Under the pieces are notes generated by a model. The model did not search any database, was not told where the DNA came from, and worked only from the letters and a program-made list of their open reading frames with translations. The position numbers and the translations under genes were made by a program. This document shows positions 6,462-13,613 of a stretch of DNA of 13,634 nt, in pieces. Within the stretch, counting starts at the first letter, position 1. Each line of letters opens with the position of its first letter. This stretch comes from JBEINZ01 sp040377825 (GTDB lineage: Bacteria > Pseudomonadota > Alphaproteobacteria > Rhizobiales > Ancalomicrobiaceae), in NCBI GenBank assembly GCA_040377825.1, contig JBEINZ010000057.1, positions 1 through 13,634 on the forward strand, written 5' to 3'.

Positions 6462-6890
6462 TCACTGCCTTGAATAACGCGAGACGATATCGCGCGACAG
6501 CTTGGAGCCCTCCGCGAGATAACGTTCGACGATTTCAGTCGCCGTCGGCGAGCAATCGCGATGGACATCGGCAAGCGAGCGATAACTGCGGTTGAAACGA
6601 TCGACCAAGCGCCGCCGGCGCTCCATGGTCGGTTCCTCGGCCGACAGCAGCGCGTTCATCTTTTCCCGCCAGAGCTGGGCTTCGTCGGCGCCGCAAAGCG
6701 GGCGGAGGTAATGAAGCGCGCCCATGATTTCGGCAAGACGCAGCATGTCATCGTCATAGAGCGCTTGACCTGGCGCGGCGCGAACCAATGCCGCAAGTGA
6801 AACCACGACAATAAACACGACCGCCGCAAGCCAACGCGGCCACGCCAAGCGTCCTAAAGGTTGCTCGATCGACCGGCGGCCGCTGGCCAT
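6462..6890 (-). CDS. TIGR02301 family protein
   Basis: The 142-residue product matches the TIGR02301 family, an uncharacterised family found in alphaproteobacteria. After an arginine-rich start there is one hydrophobic segment (WLAAVVFIVVVSLAALVRA, about 18-36), an uncleaved anchor or signal peptide, then the family core: LAEIMGALHYLRPLCGADE, LWREKMNALLSAEEPT, RRRLVDRFNRSYRSLADVHRDC, ATEIVERYLAEGSKLSRDIVSRY. Two cysteines (in PLCGA and RDCSP) are likely a disulfide in the periplasm. Two ATGs compete: 6896 abuts the GGGAGG ribosome-binding site directly, while 6890 has it at a normal 6-base spacing, so 6890 is preferred. The Nudix gene lies 65 bases upstream on the same strand; this pairing is common in rhizobia as I recall. 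Confidence 0.88.
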   Translation of the reverse strand: MASGRRSIEQPLGRLAWPRWLAAVVFIVVVSLAALVRAAPGQALYDDDMLRLAEIMGALHYLRPLCGADEAQLWREKMNALLSAEEPTMERRRRLVDRFNRSYRSLADVHRDCSPTATEIVERYLAEGSKLSRDIVSRYSRQ

Positions 6891-6955
6891 CCGCATCCTC
6901 CCGCCGCATCCGCATGGACGCGGACGCCATCCATGTTCATACCTGATTTGGTCAC

Positions 6956-7396
6956 TCAGACGCCACCGATCAGTCGACGCGTTGCCAGAATATAAGGCAA
7001 CACACCCTCAACGAGTTGATAGGTGCCAAGTTCGTCCGGGCGCGCCCAAGCCACCGCATCGGCGTCATCGCCGGCGCGCGCTTCTCCGGAGATCCACGTC
7101 GCCGCGAAAACGGCGAGCACGATATGACGGATCACGGTGCCGGTCGGGTCACGAAAAATCATGTCTCGGAAATCGGAAAGACCGCTGATTCGGCAATCGA
7201 TACAAGCTTCCTCGGCGACCTCGCGAATCGCGGCCGCCTCGGTCGCCTCGCCGAATTCGACCCGCCCGCCGACCGGGCTCCATAAGCCGCGCCCGGGATC
7301 CTTGCCTCGCCGTATGAGCAGCACACGGTCGCCGCGCCAAACGCTGATGCTGACCGCGAGAACGGGATGGCGTGGATTTAGGACGGGGCTCGGCAT
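6956..7396 (-). CDS. Nudix hydrolase
   Basis: A 146-residue Nudix hydrolase; such enzymes hydrolyse nucleoside diphosphates linked to another moiety, using Mg2+ held by the Nudix box. The box is G44-RVEFG-E50-ATEAAAI-R58EVAEEACI, matching GX5EX7REUXEEXGU except that Cys65 replaces the usual glycine. N-terminal strand VLAVSISVWRGDRVLLIRRG and LWSPVGG precede it, as in ADP-ribose- and (d)NTP-cleaving members. Substrate cannot be told. The length is full for a single-domain Nudix protein. No strong Shine-Dalgarno is visible; the ATG at 7396 is the one that opens at the conserved domain. It lies 51 bases after the 205-residue protein gene and upstream of the TIGR02301 gene, possibly one transcript. 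Confidence 0.92.
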   Translation of the reverse strand: MPSPVLNPRHPVLAVSISVWRGDRVLLIRRGKDPGRGLWSPVGGRVEFGEATEAAAIREVAEEACIDCRISGLSDFRDMIFRDPTGTVIRHIVLAVFAATWISGEARAGDDADAVAWARPDELGTYQLVEGVLPYILATRRLIGGV

Positions 7397-7447
7397 GGTG
7401 GTTACATCTCGAATAACGGGTGCCGTAACCGCCGGGATCGGGGTCGC

Positions 7448-8065
7448 TTAAGGAAACAGCTCGTCGATCTCGTACTGCGCACGATTGATCGCCTGCGCTT
7501 GAACGTCGACGAGCTCCCGGACGCCGCAATTAATGATGCCGCTGGCCGCCGCGATCAACGGCTTCAACTGATTGGCAACGGCCGTTCGAACGGCCCCGGC
7601 AACGCTGACCTCGGTTGGGTCTTGATCACGCAACAGATCGCGTGCAGCGATCATTGCTTGGTCAAGACTAGCGACGACCGTTTCAAAGCGCGCCCTGACG
7701 TTGAAGTCGGCGGAGGCGTAGGCGGCCATCGCGAGCTCCTTTTCCCGAAAATGAGAGATCGCAAAGTAATCGATGTAGGAGCGCGGCTGCCAGGCAAGCA
7801 CCTCGTCGGCGCATTCCGGCATGACTTCGATGAGTTCCAGCAGCATGACCACAGTATTGAAATGATTCAAGTAATCAGTCGCGAGGCGAGTGGTCGGATT
7901 GATATTGGCGGCGGCAAGCGTGGCCGGTGCAAAACGAATTTCGTCAACCGTCTCCCCGCGCAGCCTCGCCCCACCCATGGAACCGTCCCCGACTTTGTTA
8001 TAGAAACGGTATATTGCATTCCGTTTCGAATTGATTACGTCCTCGCTCAGCAAGTCTAAGGCCAT
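7448..8065 (-). CDS. Helical protein of unknown function
   Basis: I do not recognise a family. The 205-residue product lacks a signal peptide or membrane span and is predicted by eye to be mostly alpha-helical: RNAIYRFYNKVGDGSM (15-30), TRLATDYLNHFNTVVMLLELIEVMP (59-83), SYIDYFAISHFREKELAMAAYASADF (96-121), RARFETVVASLDQAMIAARDLL (124-145), AVANQLKPLIAAASGIINCG (162-181) and VQAQAINRAQYEIDELFP at the end. The alternation of hydrophobic and charged residues suggests a helical bundle. The ATG at 8065 is kept because residues upstream of the next Met (30) look coding, though no clear Shine-Dalgarno precedes it. Divergent from the YedK gene with an 86-base spacer; downstream lie the Nudix and TIGR02301 genes on the same strand. 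Confidence 0.75.
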   Translation of the reverse strand: MALDLLSEDVINSKRNAIYRFYNKVGDGSMGGARLRGETVDEIRFAPATLAAANINPTTRLATDYLNHFNTVVMLLELIEVMPECADEVLAWQPRSYIDYFAISHFREKELAMAAYASADFNVRARFETVVASLDQAMIAARDLLRDQDPTEVSVAGAVRTAVANQLKPLIAAASGIINCGVRELVDVQAQAINRAQYEIDELFP

Positions 8066-8151
8066 GGTCGCCGAAACGATGGGGCCTTTTTTGCAACCTG
8101 CCCTTTCGGTTTCACGGCCAGGGCAAGGCCGAACCCAAGAGAGCTTATGCG

Positions 8152-8925
8152 ATGTGCGGCCGCTACACCCTGACGGCGACTCCGGAGGAGATCCGTCGGC
8201 TCTTTCGGTATCAAGACCAGCCGAACTTTCCGCCGCGCTGGAATATCGCCCCGACCCAGCCGATTGCCATTGTCGCCAACGAACATGGCGAACGGCACTT
8301 CAAGCTGGTCCGTTGGGGCCTGATCCCCTCTTGGGCCAAGGATCCGAAGGATCTTCCCCTTCTTCTCAATGCACGCGCCGAGACCTTGGCCGACAAGCCT
8401 GCGTTTCGCGGCGCCTTCCGGCATCGCCGCTGCCTCGTCCCGGCCTCCGGCTTCTACGAATGGAAGCGAACGGGACCTGTAAAGCAGCCCTATTTCATGC
8501 GGCCCACGCATGGCGGCGCGATTGCGTTTGCCGGTCTTTGGGAGAGCTGGATGGGCGCGGACGGGTCCGAAATCGACACAGCGGCGCTTGTGACGATGCC
8601 GGCAAACGCCACGCTCTCGGCGATCCATGATCGAATGCCGGCGATCATCCTGCCCGAGGATTTCGATAGTTGGTTGAACACGGCAACCGTCGACAAGGCC
8701 GACGCTATGAAACTGCTACGCCCGGTCGCGGAGTCGTTTTTCGAATGTGTTCCCGTCAGCGATCGGGTCAATCGCGTCGTCAACGATGATGCGCGCTTGG
8801 TCGAGCCACTCACCGAGCCGCTCCAGCCGGCCACGGCCCTTCGCTCCGAAGCGGCGCCATCAACACCGGTCGACAAGAAGCCGAAGGCGCGAAAATCCTC
8901 GGGCGGACAGATGAACTTGTTCTAA
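8152..8925 (+). CDS. YedK/HMCES-type abasic-site processing protein (SRAP)
   Basis: A 257-residue SOS response-associated peptidase (SRAP) protein. YedK and human HMCES form a covalent thiazolidine crosslink with abasic sites in single-stranded DNA through Cys2, shielding them at forks. All active-site elements are seen: Cys2 (MCGRYTL), NIAPTQ at 31-36, LLNARAET with Asn73 and Arg75, GFYEW with Glu103 and IHDRMP with His159. Because the Cys2 amine must be freed by Met removal, the start at 8152 is fixed; AAGAGA lies upstream. Residues from about 220 form a low-complexity Pro/Ala/Lys tail ending GGQMNLF, close to the bacterial sliding-clamp-binding pentapeptide QL(S/D)LF. The gene is divergent from the helical protein gene and convergent with the FAD dehydrogenase gene 36 bases on. 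Confidence 0.95.
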   Translation: MCGRYTLTATPEEIRRLFRYQDQPNFPPRWNIAPTQPIAIVANEHGERHFKLVRWGLIPSWAKDPKDLPLLLNARAETLADKPAFRGAFRHRRCLVPASGFYEWKRTGPVKQPYFMRPTHGGAIAFAGLWESWMGADGSEIDTAALVTMPANATLSAIHDRMPAIILPEDFDSWLNTATVDKADAMKLLRPVAESFFECVPVSDRVNRVVNDDARLVEPLTEPLQPATALRSEAAPSTPVDKKPKARKSSGGQMNLF

Positions 8926-8961
8926 ACGTCGTTGAGCCAAGCGACCGCGAGCACTGCCGGA

Positions 8962-10389
8962 TCAAAGCACCCGCCCTGGATTGAGGATGCCCGCAGGATC
9001 GAGCGCCGACTTGATGCGACGCATCAACGCGATTTCCGCCTCTCCACGCACGTGGGTTAGAAGATCCCGCTTCAGCCGGCCGACTCCGTGTTCCGCCGCG
9101 ATTGAGCCGCCGAGCTCGGTGACGATTGCGTGGACGACGGCATTCATCTCTTCCCATCGAGCGAGAAAGGCGGCCTTATCGGCGCCGATCGGCTGCGTAA
9201 CATTGAAATGAATATTGCCGTCGCCGAGATGGCCAAACGGCACGGGGCGGCAGCCCGGGACCAGAGCTTCAACCGCCGCGATGCCACGGTCGAGCAGTTC
9301 GGGCACGGCGGCAACAGGCACTGAAACATCGTGCTTGATCGAGCCGCCCTCATGCTTTTGCACCTCCGACATGCCGTGGCGCATCCGCCAGAAATCGCGC
9401 GCTTGGGCAAGCGACTGCGCGATGGTCGCATCCTCGACGAGCCCGCCCTCCAGCCCATCGGCGAGGATCGTCTCCATCAAGGCCCGCGCGGCCTCTTGCG
9501 AGGTGCCCACCGAGACCTCGGTCAAGATGTACCACGGCGCCGGCGTGAACAGCGGGTCGCGCGTGTCCGGGATATGATCGAGCATGAATCGCACGAGAAG
9601 CCGCGGCATGATTTCGAAAGCCGTCAGTTGCGATCCAGCGCGAGCGCGGGCGCGCGAAAGGAGCGCGACCGCCTCCGCCGGCGACGCCACACCGACCATC
9701 GCAACTTCGGTTGCCTTGGGCTTGGCGAAGAGCTTGATCACGGCGGCGGTGATGATGCCGAGGGTGCCCTCGCTGCCGAGGAAAAGCTGCTTCAGATCAT
9801 AGCCGGCATTGTCCTTGCGCAAGGCCCGCAAGCCGTCGATGACCTCGCCCGTCGCCAGCACCACCTCAAGCCCGAGCACGAGATCGCGGGCGTTGCCGTA
9901 GGCGAGAACCGCCGTGCCGCCGGCGTTGGAAGCCAAATTGCCACCGATCGTGCAGCTACCTTGGCTTCCGAGCGTCAACGGAAACAGCCGATCGACCGCG
10001 TCGGCCGCGTGGTGGATGCGGTCGAGAATAACGCCGGCCTCCACCACCATCGTATCGCTCGACGGGTCAACTGCGCGGATCTTGTCGAGCCGCTTCAATG
10101 ACAGAACAATTTCTGCCCCGCTCTCGTCGGGGATCTGTCCGCCGACGAGGCCGGTATTGCCGCCTTGCGGAATGACTGCCGTACCGGTCTCGCTCCCAAG
10201 CCGCAGGATCGCTGCCACTTCGGCCGTCGAGCCGGGGCGCAGCACCATGGGCGTCCGGCCTTGGTAGAGTTCGCGCCATTCAACCAAATGGGGCCGCGTC
10301 TCCAACGGATCCGTCAGCGCATGGGCCGGCCCGACGATGGCCGAAAAGCGCGCGAGGAGTTCGGGCGATGGGACGGCGCGCGCGGTCAT
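8962..10389 (-). CDS. FAD-binding oxidoreductase, D-2-hydroxyglutarate/D-lactate dehydrogenase-like
   Basis: The 475-residue flavoenzyme belongs to the GlcD/DLD/D2HGDH group, which oxidises D-2-hydroxyacids and passes electrons to an acceptor such as the electron-transfer flavoprotein or quinone. The PCMH-type FAD domain shows PQGGNTGLVGG (74-84), LGSQGSCTIGGNLASNAGG (140-158) and GSEGTLGIITAAVIKLF (205-221). The C-terminal substrate/metal domain has FGHLGDGNIHFN with His387 and His394, and AEHGVG with His434, the usual metal-binding histidines, and ends NPGRVL as is typical. Length matches D2HGDH-like bacterial enzymes. The ATG at 10389 is preferred over a GTG 87 bases upstream because the domain starts shortly after and the GTG lacks a ribosome-binding site. 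Exact substrate (D-2-hydroxyglutarate, D-lactate, glycolate) is not determined by these motifs. Confidence 0.9.
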   Translation of the reverse strand: MTARAVPSPELLARFSAIVGPAHALTDPLETRPHLVEWRELYQGRTPMVLRPGSTAEVAAILRLGSETGTAVIPQGGNTGLVGGQIPDESGAEIVLSLKRLDKIRAVDPSSDTMVVEAGVILDRIHHAADAVDRLFPLTLGSQGSCTIGGNLASNAGGTAVLAYGNARDLVLGLEVVLATGEVIDGLRALRKDNAGYDLKQLFLGSEGTLGIITAAVIKLFAKPKATEVAMVGVASPAEAVALLSRARARAGSQLTAFEIMPRLLVRFMLDHIPDTRDPLFTPAPWYILTEVSVGTSQEAARALMETILADGLEGGLVEDATIAQSLAQARDFWRMRHGMSEVQKHEGGSIKHDVSVPVAAVPELLDRGIAAVEALVPGCRPVPFGHLGDGNIHFNVTQPIGADKAAFLARWEEMNAVVHAIVTELGGSIAAEHGVGRLKRDLLTHVRGEAEIALMRRIKSALDPAGILNPGRVL

Positions 10390-10474
10390 TCGAAATCCAT
10401 CGATGGGGCTTGCCCGGTTGTGCAGCCGTCCCAGATCGGTAGCCGCTGGGGCAGGGTTTTTCAATCGGTCGGCC

Positions 10475-10515
10475 ACCGAACGTGAACAAGGATAATACTA
10501 CGTAACCGAACGTGA
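10475..10515. repeat. Paired 11-bp direct repeat upstream of fabI
   Basis: ACCGAACGTGA occurs exactly at 10475-10485 and 10505-10515, 30 bases apart start to start (about three helical turns), in the spacer between the divergent oxidoreductase and fabI genes. Same-face spacing is what a dimeric or cooperative regulator needs. No known motif is recognised. Confidence 0.4.
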
Positions 10516-10527
10516 TAGCCGCACTTC

Positions 10528-10556
10528 TTGCAGGCCGCGCGGCGGCTGTGCCATAG
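10528..10556 (+). promoter_or_regulatory. Putative fabI promoter
   Basis: TTGCAG (10528-10533, preceded by C as in the alphaproteobacterial CTTG preference) and CCATAG (10551-10556) are 17 bases apart, about 48 bases before the fabI ATG and just downstream of the direct-repeat pair. The -10 match is weak. Confidence 0.3.
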
Positions 10557-10604
10557 GGAAGCGTCAGGGCTTAAGGTCGCGGTGGATCGCGGAAAGGATT
10601 TGAA

Positions 10605-11423
10605 ATGGCAGATGCAACAGGGCTGATGACGGGCAAGCGCGGACTTATCATGGGTGTCGCGAATAACCGGTCGATCGCCTGGGGCATCGCCAAGGCCGTC
10701 AGCGCGGCGGGCGCGGAGGTGGCGCTTACCTATCAGGGCGATGCCTTGAAAAAGCGCGTCGAACCGCTCGCCCAGGAGATCGGCGCGATCGTCGCCGGCC
10801 ATTGCGACGTGACCGACGCCGCGAGCATTGACGCCGTCTTTGCCGAGATCGAGAAGCAATGGGGCCGGCTTGACTTCCTCGTCCACGCCATTGCCTTTTC
10901 CGACAAGGATCAGCTGACGGGACGCTACGTCGACACGACGGAGGACAATTTCAACAAGACGATGCTGATCTCGGTCTACAGCCTGACCGCCGTTGCCCAA
11001 CGCGCGGAAAAGCTGATGGCCTCCGGCGGATCGATCCTGACGCTGACCTATTACGGCGCCGAGAAGGTCATGCCGCACTACAACGTCATGGGTGTCGCCA
11101 AGGCGGCGCTCGAAGCGTCGGTGCGCTACCTGGCGGTCGATCTCGGCGGCAAGGCCATTCGCGTCAATGCGATTTCGGCGGGCCCAATCAAGACGCTCGC
11201 GGCCTCCGGGATCGGCGATTTCCGATACATCCTCAAGTGGAACGAATACAACGCTCCGCTAAAGCGCACCGTCACCATCGACGAAGTCGGCGACGCCGGG
11301 CTCTATCTCCTGTCGGATCTCTCGCGCGGAGTGACCGGCGAGATCAGCCACGTTGACGCGGGCTATCATGTGGTCGGCATGAAGGCCGTGGACGCGCCGG
11401 ATATCGCGGTCGTCAAGGACTGA
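10605..11423 (+). CDS. fabI: Enoyl-[acyl-carrier-protein] reductase (NADH)
   Basis: FabI reduces trans-2-enoyl-ACP, the last step of each fatty-acid elongation cycle. The 272-residue product has the short-chain dehydrogenase fold with the FabI-specific cofactor loop MGVANNRSIAWGIAK (16-30), CDVTDAASI (67-75), LVHAIAFSDKDQL (92-104), the active-site Tyr149, Tyr159 and Lys166 (LTYYGAEKVMPHYNVMGVAK) and NAISAGPIKTLAASGI (188-203), the flexible substrate-binding loop. Ala97 lies where E. coli FabI has Gly93. The start is well placed: GGAAAGGA lies 6 bases upstream. The C-terminal tail beyond VDAGYHVVGM is longer than in E. coli, as in other alphaproteobacteria. It opens the + run containing ygfZ and the two hydrolases; aroC and a histidine phosphatase also lie in the window. 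Confidence 0.96.
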   Translation: MADATGLMTGKRGLIMGVANNRSIAWGIAKAVSAAGAEVALTYQGDALKKRVEPLAQEIGAIVAGHCDVTDAASIDAVFAEIEKQWGRLDFLVHAIAFSDKDQLTGRYVDTTEDNFNKTMLISVYSLTAVAQRAEKLMASGGSILTLTYYGAEKVMPHYNVMGVAKAALEASVRYLAVDLGGKAIRVNAISAGPIKTLAASGIGDFRYILKWNEYNAPLKRTVTIDEVGDAGLYLLSDLSRGVTGEISHVDAGYHVVGMKAVDAPDIAVVKD

Positions 11424-11532
11424 TTGAAGCCTTTCGTATCGCGGCGGACTTTGCCGCCAAGCGGTCACGCCCTATTTGGGTCGAGATACGCGGTGTCGGC
11501 GATTTCCTCGAAAAGAACGGACCAAATCGGCC

Positions 11533-12384
11533 ATGTCCCATTTCACGCTCCCCGATCGAGGCGTCGTGGCGGTGGACGGGCCGGACGCGGTTGAGTTCCT
11601 ACAGGGGCTTGTGACATCCGACGTCGCCGGTCTCGCACAGTCGCAGGCGCGTTACGCGGCGCTGCTGACGCCACAGGGGAAAATCCTGTTCGATTTCCTC
11701 ATCGTGCGCGTGGCGGCCGGTTTTTATCTCGATGTCGCAGGTTCACTGTCAGCCGACCTCGCCAAGCGATTGAAATTCTACAAACTTCGAGCAAAGGTCG
11801 ATGTGCGCGACCGGTCCGATGAACTCGCCGTGGTGACGGCGGATGGACCGCCCGGGGCGGCCGAAGCCGTTCGTTTCCGCGATCCTCGGCACGAAGGCCT
11901 CGGCGTATGCGCCATCCTTTCACGAACGGAGCAGCTCCCCCCCGACGGAACCTCGGCCTTCGCGGCGCGTCGGATCGCGCTCGGCGTTCCCGAGGGTGGG
12001 ATCGATTTCGCCTATGGCGACGCCTTCCCGCATGACGCCAATTTGGACGACCTCGCCGGCGTCGACTTCGATAAGGGTTGCTATGTCGGCCAGGAAGTCG
12101 TGAGCCGGATGAAGCATCGCGGCACCGCGCGGCGCAGGATCGTCACCGTCACGGGCGACGCCCCACTACCGGCCACCGGCGCCGAAATCACCGCCGGCGG
12201 CAAGGCGATCGGAACGCTGGGGTCGACCGACGGAAATCGGGGCCTCGCCATGGTGCGGATCGACCGGGCCAAGGCGGCAATTGACGATGGCAGCGAGATC
12301 CTGGCAGGTGTCGGGCCCATCCGGCTCGCCCTACCTAGCTATGCGCGTTTCGGCTGGCCGTCCGGCGCGCAAAGCGATATCTGA
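11533..12384 (+). CDS. ygfZ: Folate-binding YgfZ/IBA57 protein, Fe-S maturation factor
   Basis: YgfZ (Iba57/CAF17 family) is a GcvT-fold, tetrahydrofolate-dependent factor that helps assemble or repair certain [4Fe-4S] proteins. The 283-residue product has the N-terminal GcvT-like half (VDGPDAVEFLQGLVTSDV at 14-31, YAALLTPQGKILFDFLI at 41-57) and the family signature DKGCYVGQEVVSRMKHRG at 180-197 with the conserved cysteine Cys183. The C-terminal barrel (GAEITAGGKAIGTLGST) follows. Length is a little under that of E. coli YgfZ. The ATG at 11533 begins the conserved N-terminus; the frame is open further upstream to 11476 but that part has no family match. No strong Shine-Dalgarno is seen. A GC-rich hairpin (11444-11459) without T-tract lies between it and fabI, 109 bases apart. 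Confidence 0.93.
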   Translation: MSHFTLPDRGVVAVDGPDAVEFLQGLVTSDVAGLAQSQARYAALLTPQGKILFDFLIVRVAAGFYLDVAGSLSADLAKRLKFYKLRAKVDVRDRSDELAVVTADGPPGAAEAVRFRDPRHEGLGVCAILSRTEQLPPDGTSAFAARRIALGVPEGGIDFAYGDAFPHDANLDDLAGVDFDKGCYVGQEVVSRMKHRGTARRRIVTVTGDAPLPATGAEITAGGKAIGTLGSTDGNRGLAMVRIDRAKAAIDDGSEILAGVGPIRLALPSYARFGWPSGAQSDI

Positions 12385-12421
12385 AACTCCCGCGATCGAC
12401 CACGCCTTCCGGACCCCAACA

Positions 12422-13033
12422 ATGCCCTCCCGAAGCACATCGATCGAGCCTCGTGCCTGGCAGCGGATGCTGTCTGGCCGCCGGCTCGATCTCCTGAACC
12501 CTTCGCCGTTCGACGTCGAGATCGAAGACATCGCCCACGGGCTCGCCCGCGTTGCACGTTGGAATGGCCAAACGCACGGCGCGCACGCATTTTCTGTCGC
12601 GCAGCACTCGCTGTTGGTGGAAGAGATCGCGCTGCGCCTCGAGCCCGGCCTTCCGCCTGCGGCTCGTTTGGCGGTGCTGCTTCATGATGCTCCCGAATAT
12701 GTGATCGGAGATATGATCTCGCCCTTTAAGGCCGTGATCGGAGGGGCCTATAAGGACGTCGAGGCACGGCTTCTCGGGGCGATACATCTGCGATTTGGGT
12801 TGCCTGCCATTGCGGCTGGGGCCACGATTAAGCTGGCGAAGGATGCCGACAAGATCGCCGCTTACTTCGAGGCGGTTGAACTGGCCGGCTTCTCGGCGGC
12901 GGAGGCCGATAAGATCTTTGGCCGGCCGAAAGGGTTCGGATCGAGCCTGACGATCGAGCCATGGCCGACGGCCCTGGCCGAAAGTCGGTTTCTTGAACAT
13001 TTTCATGCGCTTGAAGCCGAAGCAAGTACCTGA
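12422..13033 (+). CDS. HD-domain phosphohydrolase, YfbR-like 5'-nucleotidase
   Basis: A 203-residue HD-superfamily metal-dependent phosphohydrolase closely resembling YfbR, which dephosphorylates deoxyribonucleoside 5'-monophosphates. Metal and catalytic residues are visible: His62 in SVAQHSLLV, the His88-Asp89 pair in LLHDAPEYVIGD with Glu92, and Asp141 in LAKDADKIAAYFEA. The GDMISPFK segment corresponds to YfbR's GDLPTPVKY, part of the substrate pocket. The ATG at 12422 puts the start before MLSGRRLDLLNPSP, conserved in rhizobial relatives as I recall; in-frame ATGs at 12281 and 12341 lie inside ygfZ and are unlikely. It follows ygfZ by 37 bases and precedes the phosphatase gene by 23, so the three are probably one transcript. 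Likely role: nucleotide pool clean-up. Confidence 0.88.
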   Translation: MPSRSTSIEPRAWQRMLSGRRLDLLNPSPFDVEIEDIAHGLARVARWNGQTHGAHAFSVAQHSLLVEEIALRLEPGLPPAARLAVLLHDAPEYVIGDMISPFKAVIGGAYKDVEARLLGAIHLRFGLPAIAAGATIKLAKDADKIAAYFEAVELAGFSAAEADKIFGRPKGFGSSLTIEPWPTALAESRFLEHFHALEAEAST

Positions 13034-13056
13034 GTTAAGGCCTCTGGGAGGACGAA

Positions 13057-13578
13057 ATGCCCGCGATCCACGTATGCTCGCTCTCCCGTCTCGCCCAAAC
13101 GGTGGCGCGCGTCGACGCCAGTCATGTGGCAACCCTGATCAATGCGGGCACGCCGGTCATCCGCCCGGCGTCGATCCGACCGGAAAACCATTTGTTTCTC
13201 GGCTTCAACGACATCATCGAGCCGATCGAGGGCATGACGCCACCGGGCGAAATCCATGTGCGGCAACTCATTGAGTTCGTACACAATTGGGATCGAGCGC
13301 GGCCGATCGTCATCCATTGCTGGGCCGGCGTGAGCCGCTCCACGGCCGGGGCTTTCATCGCCTTCTGCGCGCTTAATCCCGGACACGACGAAGACACGGT
13401 TGCGCGTGAACTGCGCGCGCTTTCGCCGTCCGCCACGCCGAACGCGCGGCTCGTTCGTTTCGGCGATGCACTTCTTGGCCGCCAGGGTCGGATGGTCGCG
13501 GCCATCGATCGGATCGGGCGCGGCCGTGACGCGTTCGAGGGAAACCCTTTTAGCTTCGACCTGGGGTCCGGCAGATAA
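13057..13578 (+). CDS. Tyrosine phosphatase-like protein (COG5350-type)
   Basis: A 173-residue cysteine-phosphatase-fold protein. The P-loop signature HCX5R is IVIHCWAGVSRSTAGAF at 85-100, with Cys88 as nucleophile and Arg94 as phosphate binder, and LGFNDI with Asp52 as a candidate general acid. The N-terminus SLSRLAQTVARVDASHVATL is typical of the COG5350 predicted protein tyrosine phosphatases of alphaproteobacteria, as I recall. The true substrate (protein or small phosphorylated molecule) is unknown. GGGAGGA 4-5 bases before the ATG makes the start secure. It is the last gene of the fabI-side run, 23 bases after the HD gene; a hairpin at 13614-13633 follows 35 bases beyond its stop. Confidence 0.88.
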   Translation: MPAIHVCSLSRLAQTVARVDASHVATLINAGTPVIRPASIRPENHLFLGFNDIIEPIEGMTPPGEIHVRQLIEFVHNWDRARPIVIHCWAGVSRSTAGAFIAFCALNPGHDEDTVARELRALSPSATPNARLVRFGDALLGRQGRMVAAIDRIGRGRDAFEGNPFSFDLGSGR

Positions 13579-13613
13579 CATCTAAGAACTTTTTGTAAAA
13601 TTCGATTGATCTT

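Noticed and set aside
8058..8092. AAGGCC...GGCCTT followed by six Ts, resembling a + strand terminator
   Set aside because: No + strand gene ends there; it spans the start codon of the minus-strand helical protein gene. It could stop antisense transcripts but the stem is short and the loop long.
9331..10101. 256-residue + strand frame inside the FAD oxidoreductase
   Set aside because: Antisense shadow, His/Arg-rich and without any family motif; the minus-strand gene has full FAD and metal motifs.
11444..11459. GGCGG-N6-CCGCC hairpin after fabI as a terminator
   Set aside because: Five-base stem with no T-tract; common by chance in GC-rich DNA.
12335..13132. 265-residue minus frame opposite the HD gene
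   Set aside because: Arg-rich composition and no motif; the + strand HD and phosphatase genes explain the region.
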